In this document: piece after piece, positions 23,842-44,459 of the stretch
How positions within the stretch are numbered: the stretch's first letter is position 1
Layout: each line of letters begins with the position of its first letter
Translations under genes and position numbers: made by a program
The notes under the pieces: model-generated
Told to the model about the DNA's origin: nothing
The model's database searches: none
What the model saw: only the letters and a program-made list of their open reading frames with translations
Source of the DNA: Lingula anatina
Lineage: Eukaryota; Brachiopoda; Lingulata; Lingulida; Lingulidae
Reading direction: 5' to 3'
Assembly: GCF_001039355.2 (NCBI RefSeq)
Contig: NW_019775525.1
Location: 474,728 to 538,727 of the forward strand
DNA: 64,000 nt

Positions 23842-25141
23842 ATGAAATTACTCTCGTTCTTCTTTGCCTTCTCTATAGTGAATTTAGTTTGGATTGTAGC
23901 AGTCCACCGGAAGATATTCAGATATGTCAGGTACACTTTTGCATTATTCTAATTTTGAACTTGGCAATATTTCACTACGGACCAAATATCGTTCTTTTGA
24001 ATGTTGAATATTATCCAATGATGTGTTAATTGCTTATTTTACTTCTGGTCACATACAAGACATTTGTCCTGCATCAAAATACGTGTACAGGCCCGTAGCC
24101 GGGGGTGGGGGGTGGGGGGGTCGGGGGGTTCAAAAGAACCGCCCNAACTTTTCAAGCTTAAAAAAGGGTTAATACTGACCCTTTGTAACTAATCAAACGA
24201 CGTCCAATTTAATTACAGAATGGCCGCCAAATCTCTGGACATCTGCATAGTAACCGAGGAAAATTTAGGTAAGGACAAAAAGAGGAATCAATCGGAGTCT
24301 CAATAAATACAGAAGCGCTCTTAGGAGATATACCTTTTTGTTACTACATGTAAGTGGTGCTTTGTTCTTTAAAAAGAGAACTGGGGAAAACGTGCACTAA
24401 GAGAGATAAACCTTCCAATGCAGAACCAACCGAGAAGAAACTCATGCAGTATTATTATAAGAGACGTCCCAAACATCACAAGGCAAGGGTTAATCTACCC
24501 TCTACCAGGGCCATAGATTGTTTTTTCACAAGATATTCACAGAAGTCTTTAGATAAATAGACGGTCATTTGGTTCTCCGTGAAATGTGGAAATATGCCTA
24601 TATTATCGGCCACCGTAATAGAGGGTAGGGTCATCAACATGTCATCAAAACGGGTTGAGTAAAATGGCAATTGCAGTGACTTTTGTGCATATTCCGTTAA
24701 ATACATTACTGACATAAGTTAAAGAAGTATATATATTGATGCACCTTGAAAGATCTACATTATAGCTGTAAAATACAATCCGAGCTTTCGCCCCTGGGCC
24801 TTCTTCGGGGATTATGAACAAAATGTCATATGATTATGACATAAGTTATGAAATTGTCTTCTTTTTCGATTTTAGAAAATGCATTTCAAGTTAATCTGGG
24901 ACTTTTGCCAATTCCAAATAGAACGGAGTTGTTTAAAGAGGTCGCCACCGGAGGCCGATGGGCACCTACATCATGCAAGCCTAGGGACCACGTGGCCATC
25001 ATCATCCCTTACCGTGACAGACAAGAACACCTGGATATTCTGCTCCAAAATCTACATCCTTTTCTACAAAGTCAGAAGTGCCACTACCAGATATTTGTCA
25101 TTGAGCAGGTCAGTAAATACCAGTTCCTTCGTAGCTATCTT

Positions 25142-25183
<42 letters not shown>

Positions 25184-28100
25184 AGACGTTCGGTTGCCTC
25201 AGAGTCTATGTATATTGAGTACAAGTACACCAAGGGTTCGCGTCATCACATCATCTTCCAAAAAATGGTAATTATAGTAAAATAAATTAAAGGCAACATT
25301 TTGGGCACTTATTATTATTATTATTTTTATTATTTGTTTACAACAGATGTGTTTTTTCATTCTTCTTCATTGCATTCATATTTCTTCAGGCTCACCCAGA
25401 ACCTTTTAACACGGGGTATGCCAAAAATATTGGATTCGTCGAGGCTAGTGCCATGTTTGATTTCACCTGCTACATATTTCAAGACGTGGATAAAATCCCT
25501 ATGAACAATTCACTACTGTATACATGTCCGCCTGACAAAGTTTTTCATTTTGCCTCCGCTGAGGACAGGTATCATTACAGGTCAGTTTCTAGAATTCTTT
25601 ACACAGTCTAACATATTTTTGTTACCCTATCTTCTTTTAAAATTCATTTATCGTCTAAAATCCATTAAAATATTCGGAAGACTTTACGAGGTTAAAAAAA
25701 TTATTTTACGTTAACAAGTAATAGTATGAGAAGTAAAGAAAAATGACTAAATATGATGTTCTGTAACGTTTAGAATGTTCAATCATAAACATATTAAAAC
25801 GATAAGTTCTCAGTTCTTCTTTAAATTATCTACTGCACTTATATTTTTGGGTTCTGACTGTAACTGATGATAACCATACATATAACTACATGTATGCAAA
25901 TGTATGTATCGACGTCTGAATTCTGTTTTAGCCTGTTGTACCCAAACTACATAGGAGGAGCTATTGGATTCACTCCTGACACATTCAAGAAAATAAACGG
26001 GTTCGCTAATAATTTCATACGATGGGGAGGAGACGACGACGATCTTTTTCACAGGTAAGTTGAATAAATGACGTGAAGGATATATATATATCTGTGCTCG
26101 ATTCCTGACATGACCCACCAAAAATGGGAAAAAAACTGGTGCTCCTCATTCTCAAGCTGGGGTTTCTGATATAAACAAGCCGGATATATTAGATTAACCT
26201 TCAGGGCAGAAATCATCAAATAATTTCCCCTTGACGGACATGCTAAAAAGTACCTGCAAAATTGCATGAACAAAATAATTTGGTGAAACGTTTCCTATCC
26301 CCATAGACAGCAGTGTTTTCGGCCACTGCGTTTTTTGTAGACCACAGTAAGGTAATATCGATAAGATAACACCCGAGTGAATGTCTATTCAGCCGGTTGA
26401 AAATCATCTTGAAAAAGCGATCTTGTTTTTCTAGAAGAGTCTCTCAAAAACAAGACTAATCTAAGGTAGGGTTTTTTTTGTTTTCGGTCACTGCGTCGTT
26501 TCGCAGACCACAGAAAGGTATACGTATAATATCGATAAAAGCGTGCCCCAAGTGGATGTCAATTCAGCCGATTGAAAATCATCTTGAAAAGGCGCATTTG
26601 TTTTTCTAGGATTGTCGCTCAAAAAGTTCCCATTGAGCATGCGCACACACACTTGGGAATGTACAGGGTTTTAAACCACACGCATCCACCTGGCTACGAC
26701 AACAAAGAGAAGTAAGTTATTATTTATAATAGTGTGAATAGGGTGAGGTAGAGGCGGGTTATGTATATGACTTAAATGTCAAAAATTTTTTTTTTCATTT
26801 CTGTGCTTTTATATGTTGCAAAACACTACTATTTGTGACAGATTAAATTAGGAAAAATAACCTTTAACGTGTCAATCAAAAACGATTGATTAATCCCGTT
26901 GACATTATCTTTTGTGAAAATTTATTTGGCCCCCCTCGTAATGTTAAAGTAACAGCATGCAGTGACATATTAGTATAGTCTGCAAAATGTCAATGTTGCA
27001 TAGCTTTCGTTGTATAATGATTATCCTTTCAAACCATCCATAGTTTCAAAATGAGCCAGTTTGCATCGAAGCTGTATAAGCAATACGGGACGATGATTGA
27101 TGGACTGAATACATTGAACTACACCCGACTAGCAACAGAGTATCGACCAACTTACACGTGGATAAAATTTAATGTTGACCAAAACAGCATGATGAAGGTA
27201 TGTTATGGCAGTACTTTATCGTAAAGAGTGAACTGTTTACGATCAAAGCTCAATAAAAATGATTTGTGATTATTTTCAAAACCTTATATGATGGTCAGCA
27301 TCGGACAAGATGCTTAAAAGGGGGTAATTGGGTATTGAGTTGCGGGTTAATACATTAAAGGAGAACATAAAATAAACATATTGCAAAATATTGATGATTA
27401 AAAAAGACAGAAAAATAAAATATATTCACGTGTACCTGACCCTTAACTAATATAAAATTATGTCTCTTATATACATTCTATCTATTTAAAAATTCAATCT
27501 GAAAAAACGCCATATTTTGTTGTTTTTATACTCCATATTGTCCCATATATGGGACGCAGATATTACTGCAAAAATAATTATGGAATTTATGTTTTTATTT
27601 AAAAATTTTGGTAATTGAAAGTTGGATATATGGTCCCTTTAAACTGTAATCCAAATGAGCTTCAGGGTTCTTTATATTCGGTGTTACGTTCATAAGTGTC
27701 CGCTACCTTATTTACGCAAATGCCCTGTATATGCAGTCCCGGAATGACTTGTTTTACCTCATGTTTCTTTTATTGATGTACTTGCAACGCAAGATGGGAG
27801 GAGAGACAGGGGCAGAGTTGCCACGTGTATAATACACGTAACTGAAATTTAGGAGATAATACCACGTGGACACCCTTTTACCTTCGGAACTTCCCTCGTG
27901 TAGCCCACGCGACTTTTATGAAACAAAAAACTTAAAACGAGACAGAAACAAATTTCCATACCTTTGCTTTATTCATCACAGTAAAATTGACATCGTCTAT
28001 TGTATGTATTTTATTGCCAAGCTTCATAACTCACCCTCCCAAAAATCTGCCATAGCCTCTATGACCTATAACCTGCCCTCTAAAGACGTTTTCTATTTAA

Positions 28101-28475
28101 TTTCAGACCGTATGGAAGGGAATAATGGACACCAAGTATGACAAAGAGGTCAATAATACCTACTGGGCAATAAACTACGAACGTGCTCATGAAATGTTTC
28201 CTAAGTAAGTGGACTTTAAAAAGTACAAGACACCTTTTTTATATGTGCTGACAGTGATTTGATGTAAAGGACTAACTCTTAATCTCCCATCCGTCTTATA
28301 AAAAGTATTTTCCAAGCTGCATGTCAGGTATGAGGTATTCTACAGTTTGACTTTTATTTACAGGGTTAAAAAAGAAATCAAGAGGAAAACACGCGACCCT
28401 GCACTTACCTTTCTGAGGAAAATACAACAGCAAAGAAAAGTTCGCACTAAGAGCGCAAACTCACAACGACATTAG
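23842..28475 (+). CDS. B4GALT: Beta-1,4-galactosyltransferase-like protein B (GT7; 9 exons, 383 aa)
   Basis: Exons: 23842-23930, 24219-24268, 24876-25108, 25390-25580, 25932-26054, 26610-26711, 27044-27197, 28107-28204, 28364-28475. The total is 1,152 nt with phases identical to gene A. It is a type II membrane protein starting MKLLSFFFAF. The GT7 catalytic domain carries IPYRDRQEHL, a DVD motif in YIFQDVDKIP, Tyr194 (equivalent to B4GALT1 Tyr289), and WGGDDDD at 219-225 with Asp replacing the usual Glu. It is also FNTG rather than FNRA, as in gene A. The exon 1 donor used by genes A and C (AG|GTATGT) is mutated here to AGATATGT. A donor 9 bases downstream (CAG|GTACAC) restores the frame and adds three residues. 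Intron 5 carries a duplicated, broken copy of the exon 6 acceptor. Intact throughout, so probably functional. Confidence 0.9.
24489..24637. mobile_element. CCAGGG-family inverted-repeat element in gene B intron 2
   Basis: The ends TTAATCTACCCTCTACCAGG and AGAGGGTAGGGTCATCAAC are inverted repeats. It occupies the same intron as the related elements in genes A and C, so the insertion probably predates the gene triplication. Confidence 0.6.
26314..26630 (+). repeat. Tandem duplication spanning the exon 6 splice acceptor of gene B
   Basis: A block at about 26,314-26,455 (TTTTCGG-x-CACTGCG ... TTTTTCTAG then AAGAGTCTCTCAAAA) is repeated at about 26,480-26,630, where it continues into the true exon 6. 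The upstream copy keeps a TTTTTCTAG acceptor but only about 20 exon-like bases, so it is a decoy splice site. Confidence 0.65.
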
Positions 28476-29059
28476 ACTTATAATTGACGTTTTGGTCTTC
28501 CCGCGAAAAAAATCCCAACGCCTGTTCAGTGAGGCAAATAATGTACATGTAGTATTGTTTACTATAAACAGCCAGAAGACGTTTAAATGATACTAGAATG
28601 AGGTGATACTATTCACAATTAGAAAGGGCCCCTGAGAACGCAGTCCTATACCAAGGACCCTGAAGTGGTAAAGTGTGGTAGGGTGGAGGCATCCACAGAA
28701 CAAGGTCAAGGTCATCGGCCCTGTTTCACCATGGCGAAGGAACTTTTTAAAAAATCTTGGATCCAGATGACGATCCTGATATCTGAGCACCTCCAAAATC
28801 TAACAATTTCTAGGCTACCCTAAAAAAAGGCCATTTATATCCATGCATCCATACCTTTTTCGGTTAGGGAACTGACAAACAAACAAAATATCAAACAAAC
28901 AAAAAGACAGATAGTCAGGCAGACAGACGGACAGACAGACAGACGGAAGTGAAACATAACCACCCTGGTAGGCTATTTCCATAATGGTCATTATTCCAGT
29001 CTTGATCTCTGCTTGGTAGAAAAAGCACAGCTGGTGGTTCAAGCGAATGGATTGTACAT
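28476..29059. other. 3' flank of gene B
   Basis: Probable 3' UTR and flank. It is shared in order with the flank of gene A and with 10,590-11,100. It includes a CAGA-rich simple repeat at about 28,908-28,945. No gene seen. Confidence 0.5.
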
Positions 29060-29462
29060 TTAAAGGGATAATAACTATTCGTTTTGGCGAAAAAATGAAT
29101 TTTCCCGGAGTAAACAACAATTTTTCCATACTTACCAATGGTTAACTAATCCATTTCTACAGGTACATTCGAAGTTAGTCCCTGTTTTTTTATTTATTTA
29201 TTTTTATTTTATTTTATTTTTTTTTAATTTGGTTTTATGTTAAAATCTCTAAGTTTTATGTTATAACCTCTAAGAGATTATTACAGAGTATAGCCATCTA
29301 TGGAGGTCACGTGGTCTGATGACAAGCTCAGATATCAGAATAATAGCTATAATTGCCGTTTTTGTGGTAAAACAGAATATATTATATAATATTTTTATGA
29401 GTTGTTTAAAATGTTTTAAATGTGAAATATAGATCTCATACCAATAATTATTATCTCTTTAA
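29060..29462. mobile_element. TTAA-flanked MITE, copy 3
   Basis: The left end TTAAAGGGATAATAACTATTC and right end TTATTATCTCTTTAAA are inverted repeats. The interior matches the copy at 12,229-12,572, including the CTATGGAGGTCACGTGGTC segment. It has an added T-rich expansion near 29,188-29,225. Confidence 0.7.
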
Positions 29463-29702
29463 ATAGGAGGTTGTTGGGTGTGATCTATAATATTGCAAAC
29501 ATATCACCTGTTTTATTTCTATAGAAGGCAAAATATCAAGATACAAATCAAAATGTGCTGATTATATAATACCGATTTACTGTGGAATCATTTTTAATGT
29601 TTTTTATCAAAAATATGCCGTATGATTACTTCATTATTAAATAAATTATTTTTAATACCTGTATTCAAGTATGAAAATGATTTTCATCGTGAATATCTCA
29701 TC

Positions 29703-29746
<44 letters not shown>

Positions 29747-31359
29747 CTGAATAATTTATAATTTATATTATTATCACTAACTGTTGTATTTATCATCAAA
29801 TAATTGCGTGTACTGTAACTCAAATGGTCTCGACATGACTCCAGATCCCGACTGGGTCTGATCTTCCACTTCACGTGTACAGAGGAGCTAATAAACAACC
29901 TCACATCTTCACTTCCGAGTCTTAATTTTATTTTCATTATCCACGGTATTATACTGCTGATTTGGTAGCAGAAGTAGTATGGTAAAAGAACAATAATTCC
30001 GATTTAACAAAAAGCACAGTACCGTGTTTATCGTTACACAACTACACTGAACATGTACATGTAACCGTGAAAATATTAATTACTTGACATGTATAAGATT
30101 AGAAATTCTGAGTTAAGTAATCTGTCACTATTTAGAACCATAGGTTTAGTGTTCTATCACCACTGAGCATACTAAGCAGTTACCCCACCCTACAGTTCAG
30201 TATAAATAGTCACCCCGATCTGACTGTAGAGGGCGATCTCATCCTAAGCACATGTAGGAAAACAAGGACCGAAGACCTTAAGTCTGAAATACAGACACTC
30301 CGTCACTGGAAAAACTGTGAGCACTGTATTACTGTGGTGCTTTGCTCTAGTACCTAAATTACCTGTAGGTGCCCTACTCATGGGCGGATTGAGGCCGTCT
30401 TCTGGGTCTTCTGGTAGACAGTCAGTTTTTCAATTTTACAAATTACAATTTAATTTATTTTTTGATTGGTATCTTATTTTTCTGTCGGAAGACGGTCAAA
30501 AATGGAGGATTGATCAAAAAAGAAGATTTGGAAGATTGTCAGAAAATATCTCTGGATCCGCCCCTGCTACTGTACCTATGACTGTAACAATATTTTTGGA
30601 AGAAATAAAGTATTGTATTAGGAAAACTATTTCCTCTCTCTCTTTATCATACACCGCGCTGTTACAAAGTGGCACTCGCCGTTACAGTATAAATGGGCAC
30701 TTTACATACACTTAATCTAATGAGAAGCGATATGTGTGCCACAGTGACTTCAGGCGATTTGCGTACTAATTGTTTTGCAATATCAACAGGTAAGGATTTT
30801 CACTTATCAGACGCAGCTATCCCAGGCATACCGACCAGTGCGGAGGTGTTACTATAAAAGTGAATGATAAAAATCTATTTCAAGACAGGAAGAAATTAAG
30901 TGATAAGATATTGGCAAAACATGTTATTGGGGAGGGGGGGTGTCATCATCTGAAACCAGTCGAGATACGCGTATGCAAACTATAGATAGAATTGTTATGT
31001 TGAATTATTCTATAAGACACCTTCGCTGTATGCATTTCGCTCATATGCACTTTAGATGTTGTTTGTGTTCTTTTCAATTTTCTTATTATTGTGTTATTTG
31101 ATAAGTTAGGACAGCAGCGAATGCAGATTGTAAAAGTGGCTATGGCATTTTGTGTTGTTACTTAAACCACTGCCACGCCTACTTGTACTCTCCTAGCAAC
31201 CACCCTGCTTTAACTGGCAACATTAAGTGCAGCCATGTACATACACGCCTAGCTGGACAGTACATTAAGATATCTGCATTTATAATGAAATGCTCTACAA
31301 AAATAGATACTTATCATAATAACATCCTTCATCTGGTTATTCACTAGCGCCGTATACAA
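29463..31359. other. Intergenic region between genes B and C
   Basis: This contains a GA microsatellite at about 29,706-29,742 and flank blocks shared with 11,430-11,650. The open frame at 30,317-30,715 has no recognisable domain and I do not call it a gene. Confidence 0.45.
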
Positions 31360-31441
31360 AACCCTGCAATTATGCTCCCGCAATTATGTTCCCCGTACAA
31401 TGTTTGTAGATAGCCGACCTTCACTTCTCTCTGTCTTCCAT
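31360..31441 (+). promoter_or_regulatory. Conserved upstream block of galactosyltransferase gene C
   Basis: Ordered words ACCCTGCAATTATGCTCC, TTCCCCGTACAATGTTTGTA and AGATAGCCGACCTTCAC match the blocks before genes A and B. The ATG is about 160 bases downstream. Confidence 0.5.
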
Positions 31442-31601
31442 GTTTACGCACACTAGCTACGGAATCAATATCAGTGAGTGATATATACAATAGCCTGTAT
31501 AGATGTATCCACTTGGGAGTTAATATGCACTGAGACTATCATGCGGTGACTCTGCATATTCATAAACTGGAATGACGAAGTGCACCTGAGTATCTACAAA
31601 T

Positions 31602-34600
31602 ATGAAAATAGTTTTGTTCTTCGTTGCCTTCACTGTTGTGAATTTATTTTGGATTGTAGCAGTCCACCGGGCGATATTAAGGTATGTCAGGTACATGTGT
31701 GCGTGATTCTAAATGAAAGATTTTGAAATATTTTTGAACGGAGTATAAATGCCGTTAATTAGGGTGGTAATCAATTCGATAATGTTTTCAATGCTCATTT
31801 TACTTTTGATGACGTTCAAATACAAGACAAGTGTTTTTTCTTCAAAAAATGTTCTGGCAACGACCAACGATTTTTCAAGCTTTTAAGTAAGACTCTAAAA
31901 CTAACCCCTCTTAACTGATGAAAAAAACGTCCAAATTCATTACAGATATGTGAACAATGTCTTTGCAAAGGGGAGTGAAGAAACGGTTGCCAAATCTTTG
32001 GACATCTGCCAAGTAACCCAGGAAAATGGGACAAGAACAGGTTAGGGCCCTATAAATACAGAGGCGCTCTTGGGATATTTTTCTTTGTAACTACGCGGTA
32101 TATGTACTTGGTTCTTTGTACTCATAAAGGAAAGCAAGTACAGCGTGCACTGTGTGATAAACCTCTCAGTGGACATTCAATTGGCAGATACTAATGCAGA
32201 AGCATTTTGGAGGCGTCTCAAACAACATACAGATAGGGTTAATCTACCCTCTACCAGGGCGACAGATTGATTTTTTTTGGCAGATATGTCTCTAGATGAA
32301 TAGACAGTCATTTTGGTCTGATGTCGCCTCAGCAGAAAATGTCCACAATAATAACTGCGGCCCTTGTAGAGGGTAGGGTTAATCAACGTGTCGTCAAAAC
32401 GGATTGAGTAAAATATCAATTTTTAGTGACTTTTTTGCATATTCCGTTTAATACATACTGACTAAAGATATACAAGAGCTTTTTCAATTTTAGAAAGTGC
32501 ATTTGATGTTCAACTGACACTTTTGCCAACGCTAAATAGAACGGAGCTGTTCAAAGAGGTCGCCACCGGAGGCCTATGGGCACCTATGTCATGCAAGCCT
32601 AGGGACCACGTGGCCATCATCATTCCTTACCGTGACAGACAAGAACATCTAGATATTCTCCTCCAAAATCTGCACCCTTTTCTACAAAGCCAGAAGTGCC
32701 ACTACCAGATATTTGTCGTTGAACAGGTCGATTGTTTAATGTCCATTATTTCCTACTTCTCTCTCTTTCTTTCTCTCTCGCTCTCTGTCAGTAAAGAACT
32801 TCGGTTGCCTCATAAAGTGTAGTAGTAGTAGTAGTAGTATAATTTGTACATAAAAAATAATTTTTTATTCATCCTCGGCACTTTTATATTTCTACAGGCG
32901 CTTCCAGCGCCCTATAACCTAGGGTATACCAGAAATGTAGGATTCGTCGAGGCCAGTGCCACGTTTAATTTCACCTGCTACATATTTCATGACGTGGATA
33001 AAATCCCTATGAACAATTCACTACTGTATAGATGTCCGCCCGACAGAGTTCTTCATTTGGCCTCCGCTGAGGACAGGAATCAGTACGAGTCTGTGTCAAT
33101 TATTAATTACACAAGTTTACTTTCTCCTTCTCTCTCTCTCTCTCTCTCTCTCTCATTATAATCTGACCAATCTTCTTCATATAAATCATGAAGTACATTT
33201 CGACTTCGATATTGTCATACCGATCGCTATTTTTATGCAATTATTGCTTTCACTGAAATTTGCCATGATGACATTGAAAAGAAGCACGGTGTTGTTGTAA
33301 TAGTTATTAGTAATAACGTCAATATGTGCATTTGTGAGCTTTGCCGTCTAGTAATCTATTTGTTTTTATATTCTCTCTTTGTGATCGAAATCTTTTATTT
33401 GGTCACAGAGCTGGGGGCAGGCCTAGCTAGAACGTGTAAATGATAGCTATACATTATCACATGGATAATCATTTGTTTAGCTTAAATGCTGTGTTTTAGC
33501 CTGATGTACCCAAACTACATTGGTGGAGTTATTGGGACCGCCCCTGACACATTCAAGAAGCTAAACGGGTTTCCTAATAATTACATAAGATGGGGCGGGG
33601 AGGACGACGATTTTTTTCAAAGGTAGGTTGAATATCTAACTTAAATGGGCATCTTTATTGATTTTATGCCAGAATCGCTTTATGATTGATCAAAGTGATG
33701 CTCCTAAACCCCAAGGCGGGTTGCTGATATAAACAAGCCAGGTACGGTATATTGGATCAGTCTCCATGGCGCAACACAGGTGCCTTATGCACAGCTTTAA
33801 TACTTATGCACCGATTTAGCGAGCCTTCCGACGCATCCTTAGACCGGCGATTTACGCGGAAAAATTGGCCGTACGGTCGCCCTTAATGGAAGTCAACCAT
33901 CCAGTTCAGGAATGATACATATACCTTTCGTTCTCCTCGAAAAAAGCATCACCGATGTCATATGTGTGTTTCTGTTAACTTGCTTACGAATTTGACCTTT
34001 AACTGTCTAAAGTTTGAAGGTCCAAGGACCAAGCCCCTTCTTTTCACGAGCCAATAGACCGATATCTTGACTGCAGATGACTATGATCGCATAGTGTGAA
34101 TATATGTATAGTTGATTGCAAAACACTGCAACTGAAAAAGTTACTTCATTGCCCTCAGCAATGATTTCGTCTGCTCAGAACTTCAAACAGTTGTTGCCAT
34201 ACCTTTAAATGATGCTTAAGAAAACATCATCCTAAACGGCAATCGTGAGAAACTAAACGCATCTATGTTATGGTTTTTTTTTTTTTTTTTTTGCTTTCAG
34301 TCACCGTGTTGTTTTGCAGATCCCAGACAGGTCACATCAATAGAGACGCAGCTGAAGTCGGTGACATTTTAGCCCGTTGCAAATCATCTTTAAAAAAAGC
34401 GATCTTGTTTTTCTAGGAGTGTCTCTCAAAAAGTTCCCATTGAGCATGCCCACACACAATTAGGAATGTACAGGGTTTTAAACCACACGCGTCCACCTGG
34501 CTACGACAACAAGGAGAAGTAAGTTATTATTTATAATAGTGTGAAAGGACAGGGAAGAATGGGGTTATGTATGTATAATTGACTATTTTTTTCAATTCTA

Positions 34601-36436
34601 TGTTTTTATTTGTGGTTTGACACTACTTTTTGCGACAGATTAAATGGTTCCATTTAGAAAAACTTTTTTAAACATTTTACGAGGCTATCAAAAATAATTG
34701 ATTAATCCCCTTTACATTACTTTTTGTGAAATTGAGCCCCCCCCCTCGTAATGCTTAAGCAACACCATGCAGTGTCACACTATTTTAGTCTTCAAAATGC
34801 TCAGTGCTGCATAGCTTTCGTAGTATATTGATTATCCTTTCAAATAACTCATAGAGGCGATATGAACCAGTTTGCATCGAAGTTGTATAAGCACTACGGG
34901 CCGTTGATTGATGGACTGAATACATTGAACTACACCCGACTAGCAACAGAGTATCGACCAACTTACACTTGGATCAAATTTAATTTTGATCAGAAAAGCA
35001 TGATGAAGGTACGTAATAATAGGACTATGGCGAAAAGAGCGCACTGGTTACGATCGAGACTCAAAATAAATGATTTCTTGATTTTTATTTCAAAGTGTAA
35101 TATGATGGTCGCCATCGAACAGGTTGTTATAATTTTTTTATTTATCTTGAAGACTCCTGATTCCAGATTCTTCTTAAAGAATGGTGGATTCGCCATTGGA
35201 TCCAGAAGATGTAGATAATAAAATTCGATTTACGACCTTTACAAGCCCCATTATAATGGATTCTGGGTAATTTCAGACTGTATGGAAAGGAATAATGGAC
35301 GCCAAATATGACAAGATGGTTAACAATACATACTGGGCAGTAAATTACACACGGGCCAACGAGATGTTTCCGAAGTAAGTAGACATTTATTTTGAAAGAG
35401 GCGTTTGATAATATTGTACACACTGGACAATAGAAGTGTTACCCCTACTGAACCAGTACTTTGGGGGAGATAAATGACTGTGGACAATATGCTCCTGGTA
35501 TCATTTTATTAACCTCAAATTTCACAAAAAGACCAACAATACAATTCCATAGTACAGCGGTTTTATACTCATTAGTCACATTATAAGTAGACCAGGCATC
35601 ATAACTTTGATTACTCTGATTCAGGGGGTGACACTCCTATTGTCCAGTGTGAGTGTATATCATATACATGTACCCCGGTAATGTCATGAGGGATCGATAC
35701 GTTATAAAGGCTACACAGTACATGTACCCAGTACTAGTATGTGCATAAGCGAGTGGATAGCTTAATAAATCTATATAAACAAAGGGTTTTTGCTCTAAAA
35801 GTGTTAATTTTTATTGAATATATATTTATACTTAAATATTTATATTCATACTTAAATATGTAGTTCACATAAAAGAAACGGGAAAAATATTTTGCAAAAT
35901 ATCGAGCTTTATAAGGTAATAACACCAATTAAGCATGATTAAATGTGACATATAAGTACTTGTTGAACCCAGTAATGAAATCTTGGCTGCATTATTATAA
36001 TTGCAATCGTACTGATAGTAAGTGATCTTGACGCTGGCATCTCACTCTATGCTTTTTAATCACCCCATCAGAGTAGTATATTCTCAGATTTAAGCTAATA
36101 TTTAGGCATTATATGGACAAGATACCATACTTTTTATAATTGTTTTGTTAATTGGGCGAATAATTAATTCCACCTTCCCCACTCGTCTCAAATAAACTCC
36201 TGAATGAGCCAGATTACTGCAAGTTTCCCACCAGGTATGGCTGAGTCAATCAGTCAATTTTATTATTTATTTATTTATTGATTGATTGATCTATTTATTT
36301 ATTTATTCATTTATTAATTTATTATTTTTGCAGAATTAACAGCGATATCAAGCGGGAAGCACAGACCTCTACAACGAAGAAGAGAAAGAAGAAAATCAGA
36401 GTTCGCAAAAAGAGCCGGAAATTATATCGACATTAG
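31602..36436 (+). CDS. B4GALT: Beta-1,4-galactosyltransferase-like protein C (GT7; 9 exons, 392 aa)
   Basis: Exons: 31602-31681, 31946-32040, 32494-32726, 32898-33088, 33500-33622, 34417-34518, 34855-35008, 35277-35374, 36334-36436. The total is 1,179 nt and phases match genes A and B. The N-terminal anchor starts MKIVLFFVAF. The GT7 domain has IPYRDRQEHL, a DVD motif in YIFHDVDKIP, Tyr206 at the B4GALT1 Tyr289 position, and the canonical WGGEDDD (231-237). It is therefore the only one of the three with the family Glu. At the FNRA position it reads YNLG. The exon 4 donor is unusual (GA|GTCTGT) and changes the Arg conserved in A and B to Asp. Exon 2 is longer, giving a longer stem. The tail is very basic (KKRKKKIRVRKK). 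It is convergent with the cellulase-lyase gene 580 bases away. Confidence 0.9.
32239..32385. mobile_element. CCAGGG-family inverted-repeat element in gene C intron 2
   Basis: The ends GTTAATCTACCCTCTACCAG and TAGAGGGTAGGGTTAATC are inverted repeats of about 20 bases. Same position as the copies in genes A and B. Confidence 0.65.
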
Positions 36437-37017
36437 ATATACATGTATACGTACATATGAACAAGTACTTTGACTTTTTTCTCCCAGTCTCATAATTTTC
36501 ATTGTTAATTTATTGAAAGTGCTGTCAAACAAATGGACAGTTATAAAAGCCCATTAAAAAGTGGCTGGTTCACATAAAGGGGGGATTGAATTCAATACCA
36601 GAAAATTACGTGTAATTTGACACGAGACATATCTGCAGTAGGCTGCTTAAATGTTCACTTTAAACCAACAGATACGTTACTTAAGTGGACAGAGAGTATG
36701 AATATAACCGGGTTAAAGTTAAAATAAAATTGTCAAACAATTATCACAAAACATGTCACCCAAATTATTCACCAATTAATGTAAGCAATAAACGGGATAA
36801 TTTCATAAATATATAAAAAATAGCAGTTTATGTGTCTTTGTTCATTCCGTATGAAGTTTCATTTTCTAGCATTGTTTTTAAACCATTTTTCGTTATTTCA
36901 GATCAAAATAAAACCCCAAAAGATAAAATGGTTTTCTTTGCACATTTTATTTCACTGCCTCAGCTTGACGTAATGCTTGGTTTTAAATAATTTATATGGC
37001 ATACGTTTTTTTAATAT
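36437..37017. other. Convergent 3' UTRs of gene C and the cellulase-lyase gene
   Basis: Plus-strand AATAAA signals lie near 36,725 and 36,787 for gene C. A minus-strand AATAAA (TTTATT at about 36,946) lies about 70 bases past the stop of the cellulase-lyase gene. No other gene fits here. Confidence 0.5.

Positions 37018-44459
<7,442 letters not shown>

Noticed and set aside
30317-30715. 132-aa plus-strand open frame between genes B and C
   Set aside because: No domain, no signal or splice support, and it lies in flank sequence of the duplication unit.
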